The notes: generated by a model not told the origin, from the sequence alone. 64,000 nucleotides of DNA from Takakia lepidozioides (GCA_030704615.1 CM060731.1:85604756-85668755); one strand, 5' to 3'. Numbered from the stretch's first letter, positions 49,929 to 60,906 are shown. Numbers and translations: made by a program.

Positions 49929-50149
49929 TCCTAGTCCATGTAGGTCCCAGGGTCAGTCTACTGAACCCTTGTGAGCTTTTCAGCTCATTTCTTGTAAATA
50001 TATTTCCATCTTTCCATCTTCCATCTTATTCATGTGTCGCACCGTCCTCACCCTCGATTCTTGCTTGCTCAATTGTGTACCTGCTAACTTAGAGAAATGG
50101 AACTGTAAGTTCTCCCATCCCCAAATACAAAACCAGGAAAAAAAAAAAA

Positions 50150-50762
50150 ACCACCCCCAATTCACCCCCAAAATGAACCCCCAAACCCACCCCCCCCCAC
50201 CAGGCTGCCCTCGCGACTGCATCACGTCGCCAATGGCGACGAGTTTTTTGGGCGGGGGTCGCAAGAAGCGATGGTCGGGCGTCTCAAACCCCATTTGCGG
50301 GCGGCAACGCCCGACACCCCCTGTGACGTGTTTTTTAGTCCGGGGGTCATTGGCCCCCGACACCCCCAATAGTCGTTGGCAGCGACGCATGGGCGTCGCT
50401 TGGCGTACCACCCGGCTGACTCCCGGGCAGGTTAGAAAAAAAAAAAGGATGCGACGCCACGCCGGCGCCCCCACCAACGCCGTCGGCTGGAGGGCAGCGA
50501 CGGCGAGACGTCGCGCGAAGAGGCTCTTGCCATCGGCGCGCACGGCCTGAAAAACCGACGTCCGGCAGTCGCGGGAGTTGGGGCGGGGGCTCGCGACCCC
50601 CATACGTCACATTTTTGCGACGTCATTTTGGCGACGCCCTTGCGACTGTAGGGCGACGGCCGGGCGTCGCAAATTCTGCGCCTCCCGCGTGCCTGAAAAG
50701 GGCGTTTTCCCGACGCTGCGGTGTGGCGCGGGCGTCGCAAAGGCCCCCATTTTCCTGTAGTG
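50150..50762. repeat. CACTA element 2 subterminal region
   Basis: Dense GCGACG, CGTCGC and GGGCGTCGC motifs in both orientations, ending at the CACTA terminus. Long open frames on both strands here (for example 49,980-50,603 minus) read through this repeat-rich non-coding DNA. Confidence 0.7.
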
Positions 50763-50763
50763 T

Positions 50764-51465
50764 TCATATCTTTAATGAGGCAATAACAAACTCTCTTCTA
50801 TAGTACCTCTCGTATATGCCTGGATTTCTTTCAAGCTTTAATGCTCCCTTGGCTATACTAGAAGTCTCCGTTACCATATAACCATATGGCAAGCATGTCT
50901 GGAAAGTTGTTCTTGGTTTAAGTTTGATCCACATGATATCCTTGGGAATCCAATTCTTTACTAGCACAAGTTCTTCATGCATATGAGTGTAAACATTCAC
51001 TTTCCGTTCCTCCCAGCCTTCAAACTCCACTCGTTTGATGGATAACAATGCTATCACATAAACCAGTGTTGGTAACCAACTTGCTCTCCCTCTACAGGCC
51101 ACTTGATAAATCTTTATCACTCCTTTCTCCAGACCCCACTCAGGATCAGCATCATGCACTCTCTTAAGAATGTTTTCTTTGCAACCGTCTGGCAATTCCA
51201 AAAACCTCTGAAAGAATTGTTTGGATAATATTTCTTTCTCAGTTCCACAGGGAATTTGATTCACATCAAATTCTTTAATTCTCCAACCACCATGATCCCA
51301 CCAGATGCCTGTCACATCTGGTTGTTCTTGACCCAGTTCCCCAGTATGGTCGTCAAATGTCGAGCGGCTTTTACTCACCCATCCCTTCGCTATCCGAGGT
51401 GGGAACTCCAAGATAGAGGAGTTGGATATCTCTAAGCACTCAGCCCGCTCAGAACAATCAGTCAT
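50764..51465 (-). CDS. Unrecognised 233-aa ORF abutting the CACTA terminus
   Basis: A single open frame from a true ATG (51,465), ending in TGA at 50,764-50,766, immediately next to the CACTA end at 50,762. The product has mixed composition, with aromatic and charged residues well spread (GIWWDHGGWRIKEFD, RFLELPDGCKENILKRVH, YGYMVTETSSIAKGALKLE), so it looks like genuine coding rather than chance. I recognise no domain. The stop falls where the transposon joins, so the original protein may have been longer and truncated by the insertion. It could be a host gene fragment or part of another element. Confidence 0.45.
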   Translation of the reverse strand: MTDCSERAECLEISNSSILEFPPRIAKGWVSKSRSTFDDHTGELGQEQPDVTGIWWDHGGWRIKEFDVNQIPCGTEKEILSKQFFQRFLELPDGCKENILKRVHDADPEWGLEKGVIKIYQVACRGRASWLPTLVYVIALLSIKRVEFEGWEERKVNVYTHMHEELVLVKNWIPKDIMWIKLKPRTTFQTCLPYGYMVTETSSIAKGALKLERNPGIYERYYRREFVIASLKI

Positions 51466-52286
51466 GACCTACAACTTGTGTATCATGGAAGTGCTTCATG
51501 TTTGTATTCCTTCTAGCCTTCATGTCAGCAAGTTACCTTACTGTTTATATTTAAGTATCAGATTGCTTCAGCAATCTACCAGGTTCCAATCACTCATCTA
51601 TACATTCCACAGCTTCACTCAGTTCTCTCTACACAGTGTGAGTATGAAATGTGTATCAGATTTAAATCTATCAAGTATCAGGCTGAAACGATGGTGTCCC
51701 TAGTCTGCTCTACAGTAACTCTACAGCTTGCATGAATCAAGCATCAACAGTTCGTGTCTCCTCCTTCACTGCGCTCTCTATTCCTCAGCTCCCGATTGTC
51801 CTCTCTCCCTTAAGGCCAAGTCGTGATGCAAGAAGTGTCATCTTCCCATTGCTACTCTGCCTAATCTACCTGCAAGCTGTTCTAACTGCCTAACTAACTA
51901 ACTGTCATCCAGACATAATACACGTTCCATCTGCCGATGTCGTTCCCACACAGTCGTACCCTGCCATGGTAACCGTTCCCTACGAATGTTGTGACGGGCT
52001 GTGCCCAACTGTGTCGGCTGTGACTGGCTGTGTCGGACTATGCCAGGCTGTGACTGGTTGTGTCGGGCTGTGTAAAGTTGTGTCGGGCTGTGGCTAACTG
52101 TGTCGGGCTATGTCAGGCTGTGACAGACTGTGATAGGCTGTGTAAGACTATGACTGACTGTCTAAGCCTGTCTACCACCCCTAAGGCCTGTGTTGGTCTA
52201 AATCTACCATCCGTAAGTCTGCGCAAAAATCAAGGGTACCCACAGAACCCATAAAACTGTCTAAGTCCTAGACAAGCCTCTAACAG
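51466..52286. repeat. Spacer with a TGTGTCGGGCTG minisatellite
   Basis: From about 51,990 to 52,165 there are imperfect 10-12-bp units (GGCTGTG, TGTGTCGG, ACTG) in tandem. The rest of this stretch holds nothing I recognise. Confidence 0.6.
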
Positions 52287-53296
52287 CAGTCCATTGGTTC
52301 GTATGTCACGCCGGGAACTGCTGCTTCTGTTGTTTAAGACAAAAGGAATGTGGTAATGAAGACGGAGACCACAACTTCCACTCCAATAGTTGAGCTCTCC
52401 GACTCCTCGGAGGAGGATGTTCCCAAAATTCTATGTGTGGTGCATTCTCCGATTGTCATAGAATCGGAAGTGAAGGAGCTGACTAGTGTCATTCCTAAAC
52501 TGAAGTCAATGGGAGGAATGCCCGGTTTCAAGAGTGAATTGCGGGGGATTGACTAGGACACTGTCTCTGTTGAGTGTGTGGAGTTCCTGCCGGAGACTTT
52601 TGATGGGGATGTCGTTTTCAAGCTGCCTCCACCTGGGCGGGGTGGACCTGTTTCGAGCCTCATGTAGGGAATGGACAAGAGACACGATTGAGACCCATGG
52701 TGCAAAACGAAAACATCCAATATTCAAAATGATGACAAGCTTGTGTTCAGGAGAGCGGTGTGCAACGGGCACTTGAGGTGCGAGAATTTGAATTGTAGAC
52801 ATTTCCTGCGGTCCGAGGTTCAGAACCAGAGCAAGTGGGAGGGATGCGCCGAGAATCCTTTCAAGCCCGGTGAAGCACCTCCTACCTCCAACACTTTCGT
52901 TTGCAAGTTTTGCAAACGAGCGCCTTCCCGTCTGGCAGTGTGTGGAGCAAGAATGTACTATGTGGTGCACCGTTTCAAAACCATGACTAGAGCCGGGTGC
53001 ATTTCGGCTTCCACAACCATCCAGTGTCGAAGGGGGATTACCGGAAAAGTGTTGAAACAATGTCCAGGTTGATAAGACAGGAGTATGAGAGCAATCCAAT
53101 AGCTACCACCTCCACAATTGTTCTTGGAGCAAGCAAGACTTTCCTAGAAAGCCATATTCTGAGTGAAGGACATTCTGTGGACAGGAAACTGGACGGGCCA
53201 GCCTTGGAGAATGTTATGGATCACTTCTCTACCTTGAGCTCACCGAACATTAGAAACCAGATGAATGCATTGAGGATGGGCTCTGCTCACAGAGGG
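52287..53296 (+). pseudogene. MULE transposase, host copy, N-terminal half (copy C)
   Basis: Matches copy D (40.9 kb) and copy A (58.4 kb): linker SDSSEEDVPK, then IPKLKSMGGMPGFKSELR, then a zinc-binding region (WCKTKTS, CNGHLRCENLNC, TFVCKFC, CGARMYYVVHRF) and a HFGFHNH ligand set close to the HxGxHxH of WRKY-GCM1-type fingers found on some MULE transposases. Two in-frame stops (TAG at about 52,554 and 52,664), an upstream TAA at about 52,327 and a frame change near 53,000 disable it. Its text ends in AHRG at 53,296 where the 7.6-kb element has inserted; it resumes at 60,907. Confidence 0.85.
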
Positions 53297-53301
53297 GGGG
53301 G

Positions 53302-53375
53302 CTGCTATTTCATGAGCGGCATGAGCATGAGCGGCATGAGCATGAGCAGAAAAAAAAAAAAACATGAGCAGACCA
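53302..53375 (+). repeat. Left terminal inverted repeat of the 7.6-kb element
   Basis: Reads TGCTATTTCATGAGC, then tandem GGCATGAGCATGAGC units, CATGAGCAG, an A-run and again CATGAGCAG. It pairs with 60,823-60,904. Confidence 0.85.
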
Positions 53376-53469
53376 TTGTAAGTCCACGGAAATAGGGTTA
53401 GGAGGCACGGAAATAGGGTCATGTGAAGTTGGAATGTGGCACCAGTGGACTTGAAATGCAACATTTTAT

Positions 53470-54290
53470 TGCATTTACTTGCCGAAAATGGCTAAGTCCC
53501 AGATCTGACTAGGCCCGGAACTGGAAAAATGGCGCCGAATTTCCGATTTTGGTGCCAGTCAGATCTGGGACTTAGCCATTTTAGGCCCCGAACTAGAACA
53601 ATGGCGTTTTTTTTGTTTTTTTTTTTTTTTTTTCGGTGCCATTTTACCAGTTCGGGGCCTAAAATGGCTAAGTCCCAGATCTGACTGGGCCCGGAACTGG
53701 CAAAATGGCGCCGAATTTCCGATTTTGGTGCCAGCCACTCTAGGGACTTAGCCATTTTCGGCCCTGAAAGTACCCACTGGCTATGCCTCTGCTTTCAAAA
53801 AACATGTGGTCAAACAAAAGTTGAGCCAATTGAACTCGCTCTAGTACTTGAGATGGAGAGTGGGTGAGGTCTGTATGGTGGAGTCTTTTAGCAAAGGTGC
53901 CATTGGCTTGACTTATATAACGTGATAGAATGGTTTCTCCTCTTTTCACCATTTCCGTATCACTAGAAGAAGACCTGCTTACATCTATAAGTGCAAGGTG
54001 TTAGCATAGTTAACACTTGTGTGTGGAAAAGAGCTTGATAGATAGCTCTTAAGTTACAAGCTGTTGCAGGGTTTGCAAGAAGAAAGTCTTGTGGTGTTTA
54101 TGTACAAGAGGAGGTCTTCAAGAAGAGCATCATTGAAAGTTTGAGAGCTTGTGAAGAAGCTCTTGTTCTGCAAGTGTTGCAGGGTTTGAGGAGTTCAAGA
54201 AGAGCTCGGGTGTTAAGGAAGCAAGTGGTGCATGTGTGGAGTATGGTTTCAGCTTGTGGGAGTCTTCAACTTCCATTTTTCCTGTTCGGG
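53470..54290. repeat. Inverted AAATGGCTAAGTCCCAGATC repeat block
   Basis: Head-to-head copies of a segment that starts GGCTAAGTCCCAGATCTGAC and contains TGGCGCCGAATTTCCGATTT, separated by a long T-run (53,608-53,632). Non-repetitive DNA of unknown origin occupies about 53,760-54,280. Confidence 0.8.
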
Positions 54291-56210
54291 GCCGAAAATG
54301 GCTAAGTCCCAGATCTGACTGGGCCCAGAACTGGAAAAATGGCGCCGAATTTCCGATTTTGGGTGCCAGTCAGATCTGGGACTTAGCCGTTTTCGGCCCG
54401 GAACTAGAAAAATATCGGTTTTTTTTTTTTTTTTTTTTTTTTTCGGCGCGATTTATCCAGTTCGGGGCCGAAAATGGCTAAGTCCCAGATCTGACTGGGC
54501 CCAGAAATGGAAAAATGGTGCCGAATTTCCGATTTTGGGTGCCAGTCAGATCTGGGACTTAGCCGTTTTCGGCCACGAACTGGAAAAATGGCGTTTATTT
54601 ATTTCTTTTTGTTTTCTTTTTATTTTATTTTCGGCGCCATTTTTCCATTTCGGGGCCGAAAATGGCTAAGTCCCAGATCTGACTGGCACCAAAATCGGAA
54701 ATTCGGCGCCATTTTTCCAGTCATGCAGGTAATTCGAAGAGCGGATGGATGGAAATCCGGCGCCGGATTACCATCCGCCAACTAGGTCGGCGCGCAAAAT
54801 TTCCGTCATGCAGGTAATTCGAAGAGCGGATAGATGAAAATCCGGCGCCGGATTTCCATCCATCCGCTCTTGGAATTACATGCATGACTGGAAAAATGGC
54901 GCCGAATTTCCGATTTTGGGTGCCAGTCAGATCTGGGACTTAGCCGTTTTCGGCCGCTAACAAGAAAAATGGCGTTTTTTTTTTTTTTTTTTTTTTTTTC
55001 GGCGACATTTTTCCATTTCGTTGCCGAAAATGTCTAAGTCCCAGATCTGACTGGCACCAAAATCGGAAATTCGGCGCCATTTTTCCAGTCATGCAGGTAA
55101 TTCCAAAAGCGGATGGATGGAAATCCGGAGCCGGATTTCCATCCACCAGGTAAGTCGGCGCGCAAAATTTCCGTCATGCAGGTAATTCGAAGAGCGGATG
55201 GATGAAAATCCGGCGCCGGATTTCCATCCATCCGCTCTTGGAATTACCTGCATGACTGGAAAAATGGCGCCGAATTTCCGATTTTGGGTGCCAGTCAGAT
55301 CTGGCACTTAGCCGTTTTCGGCCCCGACATGGAAAAATGACGTTTTTTTTTTTTTTTTTTTTTTTTTTTTTGGCGCCATTTTTCCATTTCGGGGCCGAAA
55401 ATGGCTAAGTCCCAGATCTGACTTGCACCAAAATCGGAAATTCGGCGCCATTTTTCCAGTCATGCAGGTAATTCGAAGAGCGGATGGATGGAAATCCGGC
55501 GCCGGATTACCATCCGCCAATTAGGTCGGCGCGCAAAAATTTCCGTCGTGCAGGTAATTCGAAGAGCGGATGGATGAAAATCCGGCGCCGGATTTCCATC
55601 CATCCGCTCTTGGAATTACCTGCATGACTGGAAAAATGGCGCCGAATTTCCGATTTTGGGTGCCAGTCAGATCTGGGACTTAGCCGTTTTCGGCCCCGAC
55701 ATGGAAAAATGGCGTTTTTTTTTTTTTTGTTTGTTTTTGTTTTGGCGCCTTTTTTCCATTTCGGGGCCGAAAATGGCTAAGTCCCAGATCTGACTTGCAC
55801 CAAAATCGGAAATTCGGCGCCATTTTTCCAGTCATGCAGGTAATTCCAAGAGCGGATGGATGGAAATCCGGCGCCGGATTTCCATCCACCAGGTAAGTCG
55901 GCGCGCAAAATTTCTGTCGTGCAGGTAATTCGAAGAGCGGATGGATGAAAATCCGGCGCCGGATTTCCATCCATCCGCTCTTGGAATTACCTGCATGACT
56001 GGAAAAATGGCGCCGAATTTCCGATTTTGGGTGCCAGTCAGATCTGGGACTTAGCCGTTTTCGGCCCCGACATGGAAAAATGGCGTTTTTTTTTTTTTTT
56101 TTTTTTTTTTTTTGGCGCCATTTTTCCATTTCGGGGCCGAAAATGGCTAGGTCCCAGATCTGACTTGCACCAAAATCGGAAATTCGGCGCCATTTTTCCA
56201 GTCATGCAGG
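54290..56210. repeat. ~370-bp higher-order tandem repeat with long T-runs
   Basis: T-runs at about 54,975, 55,342, 55,715 and 56,086 mark a period near 370 bp, preceded by shorter versions at 54,418 and 54,595. Each unit holds GGCTAAGTCCCAGATCTGAC in both orientations, two GGCGCC palindromes and a CATGCAGGTAATTC block. Confidence 0.9.
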
Positions 56211-56880
56211 TAATTCCAAGAGCGGATGGATGGAAATCCGGCGCCGAATTTCCATCCGCCAGCTAGGTCGGCGCGCAAAATTTCCGTCATGCAGGTAATT
56301 GGAAGAGCGGATGGATGGAAATTCGGCACCGGATTTCCATCCGCAAGGTTGGTCGGAGAGCGGATGGATGGAGATCCGGCACCGGATTTCCATCCTGCAG
56401 GTAAGTGGAATCCCGGATGGATGGAAATCCGGCGCCGAATTTCCATCCTGCAGGTAAGTCGAATCCCGGATGGATGGAAATCCGGCGCCGGATTTCCATC
56501 CTGCAGGTAATTCGAATCCCGGATGGATGGAAATTCGGCGCCGGATTTCCATCCTGCAGGTAATTCGAATCCCGGATGGATGGAAATTCGGCGCCGGATT
56601 TCCATCCTGCAGGTAATTCGAATCCCGGATGGATGGAAATTCGGCGCCGGATTTCCATCCAGCAGGTAAGTGGAATCCCGGATGATGGGAAATTCGGCGC
56701 CGCATTTCCATCCAGCAGGTTACTGGAATCCCGGATGGATCGAAATCCGGCGCCGAATTTCCATCCTGCAGGTAATTCGAATCCCGGATGGATGGAAATT
56801 CGGCGCCGCATTTCCATCCAGCAGGTTACTGGAATCCCGGATGGATCGAAATCCGGCGCCGAATTTCCATCCTGCAGGTA
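56210..56880. repeat. ~60-bp tandem palindromes, left array
   Basis: About ten units of the form GGATGGAAATTC, GGCGCC, GGATTTCCATCC, then TGCAGGTAATTCGAATCCC. Each unit is itself a palindrome about GGCGCC. Because the period is near a multiple of three, all frames stay open and produce false long ORFs on both strands. Confidence 0.93.
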
Positions 56881-57120
56881 TTTCATCGCTGAGAATTACC
56901 TTCCTGCAGGTAATTCTGATCAATGAATTACCTTCCTGTAGGTAATTCTCAGCGATGAATTACCTTCCTGCAGGTAATTCTGAGCGAGGAATTACCTTCC
57001 TACCTTCGTCGATAAGAATTACCTGCAGGAAGGTAATTCATCGCTGAGAATTACCTGCAGGAAGGTAATTCATCGATCAGAATTACCTGCAGGAAGGTAA
57101 TTCTCAGCGATGAAATACCT
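56880..57120. repeat. Central inverted repeat of AATTACCTTCCTGCAGG units
   Basis: The left half (56,880-56,999) and right half (57,013-57,120) are mirror images built from GAATTACCTTCCTGCAGG and TCATCGCTGA. This is the symmetry centre of the surrounding arrays. Confidence 0.9.
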
Positions 57121-58100
57121 GCCTAATGGAAATTCGGCGCCGAATATCCATACGCCAGCGATCCGACTTACCAGCTGGATGGAAATTCGGTGCCGGATTT
57201 CTATCCATCCGGGATTCAACTTACCTGCTGGATGGAAATTCGGCGCCGAATTTCCATCCATCCGGGATTCGAATTACCTGCAGGATGGATATGCGGCGCC
57301 GGATTTCGATCGATCCGGGATTTCACTTACCTGCTGGATGGAAATTCGGCGCCGGATTTCCATCCATCCGGGATTGCACTTACCTGCTGGGTGGAAATTC
57401 GGCGCCGAATTTCCATCCGGGGGCTGGTCTCTGTCGGAGAGGTGCCGGCCTCTCCGCCGCTCTGTTGGATATTCGGTGCCGAATTTCCGTCCGGCGGTTG
57501 AAATATGACGGCCAGGTGCCGACCTCTCCCCCCTCCCCAACCGCATTGGAATGGCCCCGGATTGAAATTCGGCGCCGTTTTCCCATCTGGGGAGGTTTTT
57601 ATGTCGGCCAGTTTTCAGTCTGACACCCCGACAAGACTTCCTTGGGGGGGCCCGGATGGAAATTCGGCGCCGAATCTCCATCCAAGGGATGCTCTCTGTC
57701 GAACACGTGCCGACCTCTACGCCCGAGGCGACTTCATCCGGGCGTCCCCTGTTCGATATTCGGTGCCGAATTTCCGTCCGGGGGTTGAAATGTGACGGCC
57801 AAGTGCCGGCCTCTCCCCCCTCCCCGACTGCATCCGAACCGCCCCGGATGGAAATTCGGCGCCGTTTTTCCATCTGGGGATGTTTTTATGCCGGCCAGTT
57901 TTCGGCCTGACCCCCCGACACGACTTCCTTTACCTGCTGGATGGAAATTCGGCGCCGAATCTCCATCCAGGGGATGTTCTCTGTCGCACACGCGCCGGCC
58001 TCTGCGCCCGAGGCGACTTCATCCGGGCTTCCCCTGTTGGATATTGGGTGCCGAATTTCCATTCGGGGGTAGTAATGTGACGGCACGGTGCCGGCTTCTC
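57120..58100. repeat. Right array: inverted ~60-bp units, then ~290-bp units
   Basis: 57,120-57,420 repeats the ~60-bp palindromes in the opposite orientation to the left array. 57,420-58,100 has about 2.3 copies of a ~287-bp unit, marked by TCTGGGGAGGTTTTTATG at 57,585 and its relative at 57,872, still containing GGCGCC palindromes. Confidence 0.88.
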
Positions 58101-58366
58101 CCCTTCAGCCGTCATCATCCGGACGGCCCCCCACTTTCTGACTGCATACCGTTGGCAGTTATTGCGCAAAGACCAGGGGCCGCATTCCGGAGACAAGGTT
58201 CATTAACACTCTGACTGTGGATTTTTGAGATAGTTGGCTCCCTGGATTTGGATCAGGCTTCGTCGCTCGGACAAATCGGCATCGCATTCATTCCCATCGC
58301 TGCATCCCCCTTCTACCAGGGAGCTTCCCCGCACTCCATCCTGGGAGTCTTGTGTGCACATCTCCC

Positions 58367-60526
58367 ATGGCGGAAAACCCGAGCGCTACAGTGTACTGCC
58401 CTCCTCACGAGCATAGAGCTTCATTTCCGTGCAGAGGGGACACCTGCCGGGTGATGGAGAAATATCTGTGCGTTCGATACCACCTGAAACCGGGGTCGGT
58501 TTTTTTGGAGGAGGAAAGGAAGGACTCTAACGGCCTTGTTGTCGACAGTATTGTTGTGCTCCACGATGATTTCGGCGATGGCAGGGAATGGCGAGTTCCA
58601 CCATTGGACAGCGTCATATACAGGGCTGTTGGGGACTTTATTTGCCCGCCAAATGCACCTTCTATCCTGGCGCCTTCCACGAAACAATCCGCGAATCAGA
58701 GAGTGGCTACCTCAAAGAGAGAAGTCCGCAACGAAGTAAATCCAGAGCCGAACCCATCCATGAAGACGAGCCAGAACCGGGTTGTTCACAACCTGTCCGA
58801 CTCAGACGAGGTCATGGAAGTTCCGAGGTCGTCCTGGAGATCAGGCAAGTCCTCAATGGACGTCAGTGGAGGAGGGAGTCATATTCCCAGCACGAGCACC
58901 GCAGTTCGATCTATTCTTGAAATTCTGCGAGGGCTTCACCTGGAGGGACACCGGTCGGAGCTGGCCGGGCTGGACTACAGCAAGTTCGCAATTAAATCGG
59001 TTACATGCCTTCCCGCCGACGTCGACGGTAATATCTTCTTTGAGTTCCCTCCTCGGGCGGACTACTCGAGGGCGTCCGGAATGTTGACAGATATGGATAG
59101 AAAACATGACGGTCATCCTTGGTGCGTTACCAAAACCACCAGCATGAAGATGCTCGATGGTGTGCGGGTGCGCTACGTTGTTTGTGCGGGCGCGTTGCGG
59201 TGTTTCTCCCCAACTTGCTTCCACTTTAAATCCAGAGGTCACAGGAACGAGACCGATTGGACAGGCACAGCTCATCAACCATTTTGAGCTCAGGAGAAGG
59301 TTCCGAACTCCACATTTAAGTGTGCGCATTGCAAAGAACCACCACACTGCATGTCTGTTTGTAATGCCAAGCAGTTCTATGTGTTGCACCGTTTCCCTGA
59401 CCTCACACCAGCTTGCATACACGTTGGTTCCCATTGTCACAAATTGGCGAGGGGGAACTCGCGGGAGGCTGCCCACGAAGCAGAGCAGCTCGTTCAGGAG
59501 GAGGTTAAGTTGAGATCGGGTGCCAAACCCAAACAGATACAGCTCCAAGCCGCCCATAAGATGGCATTGGCCAGAATTATGTCGGAAGAGGGCTCCGATA
59601 GAGTTCCTCTCGACGAGAAGGAAATGGAGGCATTGCTGGAGTCGGTGTCCCACGTATGTTCACCGAATGTCCGAAACCACATTGTCTCATGCAAACAGAA
59701 AATTGGGCGTGGCTCGGATATGCACTCCATTCTGGAGGTGAAGCGACGATGTGGATATGACTACATTCATGGAAGTAGGTTTCCAGGACAATGGACTGAG
59801 GCAGATCGTTGTTTCGTATTCAAAATGTCCACGTGTGGACCTGGCAGCGGCGTCGAACTGGTTGACAGGATGACGAGTAGGAACTTGTCAAACAGTTTGG
59901 TCATGTTCGACCATATCAAGTGAATTACAAATCACCAGTGGGTGACAATGGGTGCACATGTCTACGACACCCACTGCAGGATGCTAATGACAATTGCTAT
60001 TTGTGAGATGAAAGGAGAGGACACACAATCGGAGATGCTTCTTTGGCAGGGAATAAACGAACAGATGGCCAAGGCGGGATTGCCCCCTCCGAATTTCCGT
60101 GGTTTCATGGCAGACAACGCACAAGCAAATTGGGCTGCCATCCGAAGGGTGTACGGGCAAGACCCCAATGTTCCCATGGAAGGCAAGGAGAGATCTTGTG
60201 GGTTCCATTTTCTGCAAAGCCTTTCGCAGTACACAACCAGGCTCGTGGCGCCAGATTTCAGAGAGGAGCACCGTTCCATGTGCCTTGCGTGGAAGCGCGC
60301 TCCTACCTTGGATGATGCAGAGACACAGTTTGCATGCATACGGGCTTGGTGGACATCGTCAGGTGTTGTAAGGAAATCAGACGAGGGAGCAATGGTCAGT
60401 TGGCTAGCATGGTGGCATTATCGTTTCCTCCAGTTCGGCGACTATATGCGGGAGGTGAGTTGCACGTCTGAAAATGCTAAGTCCGAACTGGCTAAGTCCG
60501 AACATGCACTGGAAAAATGGCGCTGA
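58367..60526 (+). pseudogene. MULE-like transposase inside the inserted element (copy A)
   Basis: From ATG 58,367 (GTG upstream is in frame but less likely) one frame runs 719 codons with only two stops: TGA at 59,285 (codon 307) and TGA at 59,921 (codon 519). Domains: N-terminal domain with C/H residues (1-100); acidic linker; zinc-binding region (about 245-375: HPWCVTKTTS, CAGALRCFSPTC, CAHCKEPPHC, CNAKQFYVLH, HVGSHCH) like WRKY-GCM1 fingers; MULE DDE region (about 515-640), with FMADNAQAN and SCGFHFLQSL matching the second Asp and the C/H pair. The C-terminus runs into satellite-derived codons (LAKSEHALEKWR) and lacks the SWIM finger seen in the host copy. Both stops are explicable as CGA to TGA. 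Confidence 0.85.
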
Positions 60527-60700
60527 ATTACCTGTCATGAGGGGACCTATAGCCGCGGAATTCGTTCCCATTTTTCGCCAGAGAGACCTATTACCGCGAA
60601 ATACGTCGCCGTTTTTCAGGTTACGGACCCTATTACCGCGAAATTCGGCGCCATATTTGCACATGTCGCTGGGAATTGGCAAGAGCGGAAGACGAAATAT
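60480..60700. repeat. Satellite echo downstream of copy A
   Basis: Repeats of CTAAGTCCGAAC and CTATTACCGCGAAAT with TTTTTC segments, plus GGCGCC at about 60,648. It resembles the left-hand arrays and overlaps the end of the transposase frame. Confidence 0.7.
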
Positions 60701-60822
60701 CATGAGCACAACTGTCAAAAGTGCAATTTTCCCTTCAAGGGGCCGATTAATATATTTGTTTTTCCTGACACATTGCATTAAATTATTGTTTTTTATTGTT
60801 TTTTATTTTCAAAATTTGTACT

Positions 60823-60904
60823 TCTGCTCATGAAAACCGATTGTGTTACTACTCTGCTCATGCCGCTCATGCCGCTCATGCCGCTCATGCTCATGAAATA
60901 GCAA
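60823..60904 (-). repeat. Right terminal inverted repeat of the 7.6-kb element
   Basis: Tandem GCTCATGCC units ending GCTCATGAAATAGCA. The reverse complement matches the left terminus, including the spaced CATGAGCAG motifs. Confidence 0.85.
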
Positions 60905-60906
60905 AC

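Larger units (their letters stand above)
47340..50762 (+). mobile_element. CACTA (En/Spm-like) element 2, left edge approximate
   Basis: The right edge is TTTCCTGTAGTG at 50,751-50,762, the inverted CACTACAGGAAA terminus. Subterminal GCGACG/CGTCGC repeats run from about 50,210. The coding part is homologous to element 1 but on the opposite strand. The left terminus (expected CACTACA) was not found. Homology to element 1 reaches at least the GA-rich leader at about 47,400. No main DDE transposase (TNPD-like) ORF is present, so it is probably nonautonomous. Confidence 0.75.
53297..60906. mobile_element. 7.6-kb MULE-like element inserted in the MULE host copy
   Basis: Flanked by the direct repeat CTCACAGAGGG (53,286-53,296 and 60,907-60,917). 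Its termini are inverted repeats containing TGCTATTTCATGAGC and CATGAGCGG units. Order inside: left terminal repeat; palindromic satellite blocks (53.47-58.1 kb); transposase pseudogene copy A (58,367-60,526); a short satellite echo (60,480-60,700); right terminal repeat. Target duplication of 9-11 bp and a MULE-type transposase inside fit the Mutator superfamily. About 60 percent of the element is satellite. Confidence 0.88.

Noticed and set aside
49980-50610. 207-aa minus-strand ORF
   Set aside because: Lies in the noncoding CACTA end with GCGACG repeats and homopolymers; no family likeness.
56147-57880. Long open frames on both strands (up to ~200 aa) with repeating DGNPAPDFHPSGI-like or MEIRRRISIHPG-like products
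   Set aside because: They are translations of the ~60-bp palindromic satellite, whose period keeps all frames open. The same peptides appear on both strands.
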